Shown one piece after another: positions 1 to 5,571 of a DNA stretch of 5,571 bases. Position numbers and translations under genes: made by a program. Position 1 is the first letter of the stretch. Each line of letters starts with the position of its first letter. The notes under the pieces are model-generated. The model was not told the origin of the DNA and did no database searches. It worked only from the letters and a program-made list of their open reading frames with translations. This stretch comes from Phycisphaerales bacterium (lineage in GTDB: Bacteria > Planctomycetota > Phycisphaerae > Sedimentisphaerales > Anaerohalosphaeraceae): contig PMBP01000317.1 of assembly GCA_003152975.1 (NCBI GenBank), forward strand, positions 387 to 5,957, given 5' to 3'.

Positions 1-1
1 G

Positions 2-664
2 TACGCCGATTTCAATCCTGGACAAAGTAACGGCGTCTATGTTTATTACGACAAAGAATCTTCCGGGAAATCATTGCATGGTTTACCCACAACGGAATCA
101 AAACTCTTCGACAAAGGCGACTGGCTGATTCGGGCAGTCATTTCCGGATCCGGAAATATCCAAACCGAATCAAGCCAAGGCACAAGCAAAGAAGCCAAAC
201 TCGAAGCGGAAAAGTTTCGCGCCCAGGCCTGGCAATTATGGAATCAGCAGAAATTCGCCGAGGCCGAGCCGTTGTTCCAGCAGGCCCTTGAAAAGGATCC
301 GACCAACACCAAAGCCTGGAACGGATACGGTTGGACACTGTTTAATCTGGGCCGTCCTGATGCGGCCAAAGAGGCCTTTACCAAATGCATCGAACTCGAT
401 TCGAAACAAGGCGCGGCATGGAACGGGCTGGGTTGGATCGCCAAGGGCCAGGGGAAGGTCGATGAAGCCGTTCAGAATTGGGAACAGGCCCTCAAGGTCC
501 TGCCCAACGGGACAGCGGCGATGAACGGCCTTGCGATGACTTATATGGAAAAGCAGGATTATGCCAAGGCCGCACAGGTATATCAACGGTGGTTGAAGGT
601 CGAGCCCAACAGCCCCGACGCCAAGGCCGGGCTGGAAAAGGCCCAGGGTCAGATATCCAAATAG
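2..664 (+). CDS. TPR-repeat protein, 3' part (N-terminus outside window)
   Basis: The reading frame is open from base 2 and ends at a TAG at 662-664, giving 220 visible residues. The TTG at 74 could be taken as a start, but it has no ribosome binding site and the frame continues upstream with sensible protein, so I read this as a partial gene. Residues 1 to about 49 look like the end of a beta-rich domain (GVYVYYDKESSGKSLHGLP, then GDWLIRAV) that I cannot name. A polar, low-complexity linker follows (about 50-66). From about 68 to 204 there are four TPR units of about 34 residues each, with small residues at the packing positions and Pro at the unit ends (EKDP, KVLP, KVEP). Units 2 and 3 share an AWNG-x-GW helix A. 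TPRs make protein-protein scaffolds; the partner is unknown. The gene ends 21 bases before the histidine kinase on the same strand, so co-transcription is likely. Envelope location is a guess, since no signal peptide can be seen. The TPR call is firm; the role is not. Confidence 0.85.
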   Translation, partial: YADFNPGQSNGVYVYYDKESSGKSLHGLPTTESKLFDKGDWLIRAVISGSGNIQTESSQGTSKEAKLEAEKFRAQAWQLWNQQKFAEAEPLFQQALEKDPTNTKAWNGYGWTLFNLGRPDAAKEAFTKCIELDSKQGAAWNGLGWIAKGQGKVDEAVQNWEQALKVLPNGTAAMNGLAMTYMEKQDYAKAAQVYQRWLKVEPNSPDAKAGLEKAQGQISK

Positions 665-677
665 ACTCAGCGGATTT

Positions 678-681
678 AGGA
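678..681 (+). promoter_or_regulatory. Ribosome binding site deciding the kinase start
   Basis: AGGA lies 4 bases before the ATG at 686. A TTG immediately upstream at 683 is also in frame, but it would leave only 1 base after this site. The ATG is therefore the better start. No promoter is evident in the 21-base gap after the TPR gene, which fits translation from a shared mRNA. Confidence 0.5.
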
Positions 682-685
682 ATTG

Positions 686-2737
686 ATGCGAATCGCAGAT
701 TCATCCGGTTCCGGTCAATTGCGGTGGGTGGTACTGCTGCTATCCGTAGTGGTTGTACTACCCACCGTATGTCTGTTGTGGTTCATGATGCAGGCCATGC
801 GAAATGAGCGGCTGGCCGTACGGCAGAAGTTGATCGATGTCTATAGCGGACAGTGGGATTCCTTCACGCAGCGATTGAATGAGACCGTTTGGAAACCCTA
901 TGCGTCACAGATCGAGCAGTTCGCCTCAAAGGGCAACGGGCCCGAACTCGTTTCGTCCATCGCCGGCGCCGTGCAAAGCGGTTGGACCTTTGGCGAAGGG
1001 GTCATCGTTTATGATTCCGCCGGGAAGGCGGTGTATCCGATCGCGGCCGAACCGGCCGAGGAACCCGTCGAGATGCCGGAAGGATTCGATGCGGCGCAGA
1101 ATCTCGAATGGGTCGAACGGAACGCGACCGAGGCCCTGAAATTCTATACGGAAATCGCCGCCCAGACTAAGGACGACTACACCTGGCGACGGGCCGCACT
1201 TGGGCAGGTTCGCTGCTATCGGATCCTGGGCGACTCAACTCGCGTCGAATCCATTTGCCGAACAATTGCGTATGATCCTCAACGACCCCCAGTCGGTTCT
1301 GCCGCTGTTCATCTGATGGCCCAGACCCGACTGTTGCTGACCGAGATCGCACAGAATCCAACTACGGCCGTGGTTGAGTTCCTCCAATCGGCGCTGGACT
1401 ACAATCCCCGATCGCCCGTTTGGTTACCGATGGATTCCTCGACACGAATTTTTTTGCTCTCCAGGGCGATTGATCTTGCGGGGCCGTCGGGCCCGTTGGA
1501 TCCGGGCAAGGCCGCCGAATTCCGCCAGCGGGCTGTTGCTTTGCTGAAGGCCGAAGAGATGGCCGATGCGGCCGTGCGGCAATACCCCTCCGCCGATCGA
1601 TTGTCGGCCTGGACATCGGGAACCTTCCACCGATTGGCCGAACCGGGACAGGTTTATGCCTTCATGTATCGAGGAACCGCAACAACGCTGGTGATCCTCG
1701 GAGCGGTTGGCTCTCTCGGGGAGTCTTTTGAAGCAGAGAAGTCGGTCTTAAATAGCCGTGATATCCAATTACGAATCCTCGATTCCGCAAACCGACCAGT
1801 GACCAGCTCCGCTCCGGAGGGTTCGCCGCTAATGACGGCTTCGCTGGGTTCGTTCTTTCCGGATTGGACCGCCGAGTTGTACCTGGCCGACGGGGATTTC
1901 TTCGACAAGGCGGCCCAGCGGCAGGTATCGCTGTATTTGTGGGGCGGGATTCTCGTCATTATCGTCATGTTGCTGGCCGGGGCGCTGGCCATTCAGAGCG
2001 TCGGGCGGCAGATTCGTCTCAATCGGCTCAAGAATGATTTCGTCGCGACGGTCACGCACGAACTTAAGACCCCTCTGTCGTCGATGCGGATGCTGGTCGA
2101 TACCCTGCTTGAGGGGCGCACCCGCGACGCGCAGCAGGTCCGCGAATATCTCGAACTGATCGCGCGGGAAAACCAGCGGCTCAGCCGCATGATCGATAAC
2201 TTCCTGACCTTCTCGCGGATGGAACGCAACAAGCAGGCCTTTACGATACAATCATGTCCTCCCGCCCAGATCGTCCGATCGGCGGTTGAGGTGGTCGAAA
2301 ACCGCTTTGAACAGGCGGGTGTGAAGTTCACACAGGATATCGAATCCGATATTGCGGCAGTGTCGGCCGATCCGGACGCGATGGTGATGGTCCTGGTCAA
2401 CCTGTTGGATAATGCGTTCAAATACACCTCCTCAGACAAACAGATTTCCATTCGGACATATCGGGAATCATCGCGAATCTATTTTGAAGTGAAGGATAAC
2501 GGCCGGGGAATGACCCGCAAGGTGATGCGGAGGATTTTCGACCGGTTTTACCAGGCCGACCCGCATCTGAATCGTACGGCCGAGGGTTGCGGGCTGGGAC
2601 TGAGTATCGTGCAGTTTATCGTCAAGGCGCACGGGGGCCGGATCCTCGTCGAAAGTACGCCCGGCGAGGGCAGCACTTTTACCGTCTCCCTGCCGGCGGT
2701 CGCCGCTAAATCCGATAGCGGCTTGAACGGGAGTTGA
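686..2737 (+). CDS. Membrane sensor histidine kinase with large extracytoplasmic sensor region
   Basis: A 683-residue two-component sensor kinase. A hydrophobic segment at about 13-35 and a second at about 416-436 bracket some 380 residues that should lie outside the inner membrane. The sensor has a beta-type start (about 36-120, with VIVYDSAGKAVYP at 106-118), a mainly helical middle (about 140-330) with a TPR-like stretch near 148-198, and a second beta-type piece (about 359-400, DIQLRILDS and FFPDWTAELYL) before membrane segment 2. The cytoplasmic part has the full kinase set: H-box THELKTPL with phosphoacceptor His458, N-box NLLDNAFKY (572-580), G1 box DNGRGM starting at Asp604, F-box RIFDRFYQAD, and G2 box GCGLGLS (634-640). 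No HAMP domain fits in the roughly 20 residues between membrane segment 2 and His458. The response regulator follows after 13 bases and is the expected phosphotransfer partner. The signal sensed is not deducible. The ATG at 686 is preferred over the TTG at 683 because of Shine-Dalgarno spacing. Confidence 0.95.
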   Translation: MRIADSSGSGQLRWVVLLLSVVVVLPTVCLLWFMMQAMRNERLAVRQKLIDVYSGQWDSFTQRLNETVWKPYASQIEQFASKGNGPELVSSIAGAVQSGWTFGEGVIVYDSAGKAVYPIAAEPAEEPVEMPEGFDAAQNLEWVERNATEALKFYTEIAAQTKDDYTWRRAALGQVRCYRILGDSTRVESICRTIAYDPQRPPVGSAAVHLMAQTRLLLTEIAQNPTTAVVEFLQSALDYNPRSPVWLPMDSSTRIFLLSRAIDLAGPSGPLDPGKAAEFRQRAVALLKAEEMADAAVRQYPSADRLSAWTSGTFHRLAEPGQVYAFMYRGTATTLVILGAVGSLGESFEAEKSVLNSRDIQLRILDSANRPVTSSAPEGSPLMTASLGSFFPDWTAELYLADGDFFDKAAQRQVSLYLWGGILVIIVMLLAGALAIQSVGRQIRLNRLKNDFVATVTHELKTPLSSMRMLVDTLLEGRTRDAQQVREYLELIARENQRLSRMIDNFLTFSRMERNKQAFTIQSCPPAQIVRSAVEVVENRFEQAGVKFTQDIESDIAAVSADPDAMVMVLVNLLDNAFKYTSSDKQISIRTYRESSRIYFEVKDNGRGMTRKVMRRIFDRFYQADPHLNRTAEGCGLGLSIVQFIVKAHGGRILVESTPGEGSTFTVSLPAVAAKSDSGLNGS

Positions 2738-2738
2738 A

Positions 2739-2743
2739 AGAGG
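2739..2743 (+). promoter_or_regulatory. Ribosome binding site of the response regulator
   Basis: AGAGG ends 7 bases before the ATG at 2751 and begins right after the TGA of the kinase (2735-2737). The good spacing supports the 2751 start and translation from the kinase mRNA. Confidence 0.7.
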
Positions 2744-2750
2744 TCCAATC

Positions 2751-3440
2751 ATGGAAACCGTCCTGATCATAGAAGACGACCCGACGATGCTTCGGGGGCT
2801 CAAGGACAATTTCGAGTACAAGGGCTTCAAGGTCATGACCGCCTCCGACGGCGAAGCGGGGCTAAACAAGGCCCTCAATGACCAGCCGGACCTGATCATA
2901 CTGGATATCATGCTGCCGGTAATCAACCGCTACGAGATATGCCGGATGATCCGCGAGCAGAAGCTTGATATGCCGATCCTGATGCTCACGGCCAAGGGGC
3001 AGGAGTCGGATATCGTTTTGGGCCTGAATCTGGGCGCCGACGACTACATCACCAAGCCCTTCAGCATCAAGGAGTTGCTGGCCCGGGCCAACGCTTTTCT
3101 GCGAAGACGGCGGCAACAGGAGACCGCGGCCTACGAGTTCGGCGAGTTTCGGCTGGATACCGAGGCGATGACCCTGACACGCAAGGGAAAAGAAATCGAG
3201 CTATCGCCCAAGGAATTCAAACTGTTGGAATACTTTCTCAAGCGGCCCGGCCGGGCCCTGACACGGGATGATATTCTCAATGCGGTGTGGGGATACGATT
3301 GTTTCGTGACGGCGCGAAGCATCGACCGATTCGTCAACACCCTTCGGGCCAAGATCGAAAAGGACCGGCACAACCCCCGCTACATCCTGACGGTCCGCGA
3401 GATCGGTTACAAGTTCGAGCCGGAGGAGTTGGAGGAATAA
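2751..3440 (+). CDS. OmpR/PhoB-family DNA-binding response regulator
   Basis: A 229-residue regulator of the usual length for this family. The receiver domain (about 3-118) has the acidic pair Asp9/Asp10, phosphoacceptor Asp52 in LIILDIMLP, Thr80 in MLTAKG, and Tyr99 and Lys102 in DDYITKPF, so the whole phosphorylation switch is present. The winged-helix domain (about 128-224) has the family's ELSPKEFKLLEYF, the RALTRDDIL...VWGYD stretch and a recognition-helix region around TARSIDRFVNTLRAKIE. It should bind direct repeats in target promoters once phosphorylated by the kinase encoded 13 bases upstream. Two oddities: Arg60 replaces the nearly invariant Gly eight residues after the phosphorylated Asp, and the wing reads TVREIGY where TVRGxGY is usual. 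Gene order is kinase then regulator, the less common arrangement. Target genes cannot be inferred from the window. Confidence 0.97.
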   Translation: METVLIIEDDPTMLRGLKDNFEYKGFKVMTASDGEAGLNKALNDQPDLIILDIMLPVINRYEICRMIREQKLDMPILMLTAKGQESDIVLGLNLGADDYITKPFSIKELLARANAFLRRRRQQETAAYEFGEFRLDTEAMTLTRKGKEIELSPKEFKLLEYFLKRPGRALTRDDILNAVWGYDCFVTARSIDRFVNTLRAKIEKDRHNPRYILTVREIGYKFEPEELEE

Positions 3441-3552
<112 letters not shown>

Positions 3553-4398
3553 CTATTTCTTTCGCTGTTCCTGCTGCTCGCGGGCGGTGGCCTTTTTCAG
3601 CGTGCGTTTTTCCCGCCAGGTCAAACTCTGAATTCCGCTGGCGTGGACCTTGTCGAGGATCCGATCGACCTCCTTGCGAAGCCGCGATTCCTCGTCGAGG
3701 CGTTTTTGCCATTTGCCGGTAGATTTTTTCACGCGTAACCGATCCATCCACGGCCGCCAGACCAGATACACGGCCCCCGCCGCCATTCCGGCCAGATGGG
3801 CCGCTTCGCCGCCGGCATTTTGGCCGCCAAGGAAATTCAGCACGCTGAACACCACCAGCAAAATCGCCAGCACCGACAGCGGCATCGGGAAAATGCCCAT
3901 GACATAGACCCGCAGGTTCGGAAACAGAATCGCCCCAGCGGCCAATAGGCCGTAAATCGCACCCGATGCCCCCACCATGACCCCGACCCCCAAAACGCGA
4001 AAGATCACCAAAAGCGTGTACAGAATCCCCCCCGCCGCCCCGCAACCCAGATAAAAGAAGGCAAACCGACGGCTGCCCCAGACCTGTTCGAGCATCGGGC
4101 CAAAAAAGAACAGGACCAGCATGTTGAAGAAGATGTGAAAGAATCCGTCATGGAGGAACTGGTAGGTGATCGGCCGCCAGAGCTGGATCATGTACCAGCC
4201 GGAGATCGGCAAGACGGCCAGGTACTCCTCGCACAGTTGCTTGAACGAAGGAATCATAAAGGAGGGAATAAAGATCAGAACATTCAGAATCAGGAGCCAT
4301 CGGACAACCGGAGTCACTGAAGGAAAGAGATTCTGCAGGGCCGCACCAAAGGATGATTGCGGCGGATCCTGACTATATTGGCGATCGTAAAAACCCAT
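3553..4398 (-). CDS. Rhomboid-family intramembrane serine protease
   Basis: A 281-residue polytopic membrane protein. The rhomboid signature is intact: the HDGFFHIFFN stretch with His83, His88 and Asn92 (oxyanion-side residues), catalytic Ser145 in GASGAIYG, and catalytic His201 in AHLAGMAAG. WRPITYQFLH before them is also typical. About six membrane segments cover residues 31 to 215, the core bacterial rhomboid layout. After them comes a basic, charged cytoplasmic tail (about 215-281) containing ILDKVHASGIQSLTWREKRTLKKA, here split as ILDKVHASGIQSL then TWREKRTL, a short helical tail seen in other bacterial rhomboids. The family cuts transmembrane segments of membrane proteins; the substrate here is unknown. 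The gene converges on the two-component operon and diverges from bioF, so it is probably its own transcription unit. Start chosen at 4398 because an AGAGG lies just upstream on the - strand. All catalytic residues are present, so activity is expected. Confidence 0.95.
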   Translation of the reverse strand: MGFYDRQYSQDPPQSSFGAALQNLFPSVTPVVRWLLILNVLIFIPSFMIPSFKQLCEEYLAVLPISGWYMIQLWRPITYQFLHDGFFHIFFNMLVLFFFGPMLEQVWGSRRFAFFYLGCGAAGGILYTLLVIFRVLGVGVMVGASGAIYGLLAAGAILFPNLRVYVMGIFPMPLSVLAILLVVFSVLNFLGGQNAGGEAAHLAGMAAGAVYLVWRPWMDRLRVKKSTGKWQKRLDEESRLRKEVDRILDKVHASGIQSLTWREKRTLKKATAREQQEQRKK

Positions 4399-4519
4399 TG
4401 TGCCTCTTTTGCCCTATCCAAACGAAACGGATTATCTTACAATGAAATCATCGGCTAAAACCGGCCGATCCATCAGGACCACTATAGCGAAACAGACGGA
4501 CCTTTTCAATCGGAATCGC
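4399..4519. promoter_or_regulatory. Divergent intergenic region, probable promoters for rhomboid gene and bioF
   Basis: These 121 bases separate two genes pointing away from each other, so at least one promoter per direction is expected here. For bioF the best sigma-70-like candidate by eye is TTGCCC (4409-4414), an 18-base spacer, then TATCTT (4433-4438); TACAAT (4438-4443) is an alternative -10. Both are weak matches. A 6-bp inverted repeat, ATCGGC (4450-4455) and GCCGAT (4464-4469), with an 8-base loop would fall in the bioF leader. It could be an operator half-site pair or a small RNA hairpin. I see no strong promoter in the rhomboid direction. Confidence 0.3.
4403..4407 (-). promoter_or_regulatory. 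Ribosome binding site of the rhomboid gene
   Basis: On the - strand the sequence reads AAAAGAGGCACA and then ATG. The AGAGG ends 4 bases before the start at 4398, slightly close but a clear match, and it fixes this start. Confidence 0.65.
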
Positions 4520-5571
4520 ATGGGCACATGGGACTATCTTCGGGAAGACCTGGACCGGCGGCGGCAGGAGCATCGGCTGCGGAAAACGGTCTCTATCGAT
4601 TCGGCCCAGGGGCCCGTCGTGCGGATGGAGGCGGACGGAAGCGAGAAGATCCTGTTTTGCAGCAACAACTACCTGAATCTGGCCGAAGACCCGCAGGTCC
4701 GAGCGGCCGTCCATGAGTCGATCGACCACTACGGCGTCGGCTCGGCGGCGTCGCGGCTGATCAGCGGAACGATGGCCCCCCATGCGGAATTGGAGCGAAC
4801 ATTTGCCGCGTGGGTCCATGCCGAGGCATCGTTATTTTTTTCCTGCGGATGGATGGCCAATCAGGCCGTGTTGCAGACCCTGCCGCAAAAAGGTGATCTG
4901 GTCCTCATCGACCGGCTGGATCACGCATCGATCCTCGACGCTGTTGAGGTCGGGGACGCCCGCTTCAAGAGTTATCGGCATAACGATCTGAATCGGCTGG
5001 AGGCCCTCCTGACCGAGCCGGGATACCATCGGCGGTTCATCGTGACCGAATCGGTTTTTTCGATGGACGGCGATACGGCCGATCTGGCCGGCTTAGTTGA
5101 GTTGAAAAAGCGATACGGGGCGATCTTGATCGTGGACGAGGCCCATTCGATCGGATGCATGGGGCCGACGGGCGCCGGCCTTGCCGAGCAAATGGGGCTG
5201 TTGGAACAAGTAGATATCTTCGTCGCGCCGCTGGGGAAGGCCTTCGGATGCGGAGGGGCAATCGTTGCCGGGCCGCAGGTGGTGATCGACACGTTGGTCA
5301 ATTGCGCCCGGCCGTTTATCTTCACGACGGCGCCGTCGCCGCTGATCGCATCGGCGGCACTGGCGGCCCTGGAGATCATCCGCAGCCAGCCGCAACGGCG
5401 GCAGCAACTGGCTGCCAATGCCCGGTACCTTCGGGAACGATTGGTTAGCGCGGGCTTTGATATCGGCCCATCAACCACGCATATCATTCCGCTGATGATT
5501 GGCCCCTCGGATGCGGCTGTACGGATGTCGGAAGTATTGTATACCCGAGGATATTTCGTCGCGGCCATTCG
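4520..5571 (+). CDS. bioF: 8-amino-7-oxononanoate synthase (KAPA synthase), 3' end outside window
   Basis: A PLP-dependent alpha-oxoamine synthase that joins pimeloyl-ACP or pimeloyl-CoA with L-alanine, releasing CO2, to make KAPA, the first step of biotin ring assembly in the cytoplasm. The 350 visible residues show the family landmarks: CSNNYLNLA, GVGSAASRLISGT, His135 in DHASILDA (stacks on the PLP ring), SVFSMDGD, Asp206 and His209 in VDEAHS (PLP contacts), and Schiff-base Lys240 in LGKAFGCGGA. ARPFIFTTAPSP and the final GYFVAAI match BioF better than glycine C-acetyltransferase or serine palmitoyltransferase, but those relatives cannot be fully excluded. Family length is about 385-400, so roughly 35-50 residues are missing. 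Start at 4520 (MGTWDYLREDL) fits the family N-terminus, though only a weak GGA precedes it. An in-frame ATG at 4442 would add 26 basic, atypical residues. No other biotin gene lies in the window. Confidence 0.88.
   Translation, partial: MGTWDYLREDLDRRRQEHRLRKTVSIDSAQGPVVRMEADGSEKILFCSNNYLNLAEDPQVRAAVHESIDHYGVGSAASRLISGTMAPHAELERTFAAWVHAEASLFFSCGWMANQAVLQTLPQKGDLVLIDRLDHASILDAVEVGDARFKSYRHNDLNRLEALLTEPGYHRRFIVTESVFSMDGDTADLAGLVELKKRYGAILIVDEAHSIGCMGPTGAGLAEQMGLLEQVDIFVAPLGKAFGCGGAIVAGPQVVIDTLVNCARPFIFTTAPSPLIASAALAALEIIRSQPQRRQQLAANARYLRERLVSAGFDIGPSTTHIIPLMIGPSDAAVRMSEVLYTRGYFVAAI

Noticed and set aside
683..685. TTG as start of the kinase
   Set aside because: It is directly before an ATG with better spacing from AGGA, and it would add only one residue.
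1449..1455. Run of seven T in the kinase gene (a second at 4835-4841 in bioF) as slippage or frameshift sites
   Set aside because: Both reading frames continue normally across the runs, with family motifs on either side, and there is no alternative frame of note.
4972..5568. Minus-strand 198-codon frame antisense to bioF
   Set aside because: bioF on the + strand carries every family motif across this stretch; the antisense frame is Ser/Arg/Pro-rich shadow sequence.

Overview
The window looks like ordinary chromosome from a Gram-negative-type bacterium of moderately high G+C. The best guess is a planctomycete or relative: the sensor-kinase layout, the rhomboid with a C-terminal helical tail, and a TPR-rich envelope protein all fit, but no marker here settles the phylum. 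There are five protein genes (two cut by the window edges), no RNA gene, no CRISPR array and no insertion sequence.

Left block (2-3440, all + strand): three closely spaced genes that read as one operon. They are the 3' part of a TPR-repeat protein, a membrane histidine kinase with a large extracytoplasmic sensor region, and an OmpR/PhoB-type response regulator. Gaps are 21 and 13 bases. The kinase and regulator are an obvious two-component pair: signal at the membrane, autophosphorylation of His458, transfer to Asp52, DNA binding by the winged helix. The sensor region itself seems to contain a TPR-like helical insertion, which makes the TPR protein encoded just upstream a candidate partner or ligand-side component. 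That link is inference.

Middle (3441-3552): a 112-base gap between converging genes, holding a long imperfect palindrome whose core is the dispersed REP-like element often mis-annotated as peptides containing PRKRESR.

Right block: a rhomboid-family intramembrane serine protease on the - strand (3553-4398), then a 121-base divergent intergenic region, then bioF (4520 to the window end), the PLP enzyme of the KAPA step in biotin synthesis, missing only its last few dozen residues.

Nothing here amounts to a clearly new system. The points most worth a second look are the TPR-like insertion in the kinase sensor together with the upstream TPR gene, an Arg in place of a near-invariant Gly next to the phosphorylation site of the regulator, and the REP-like palindrome.
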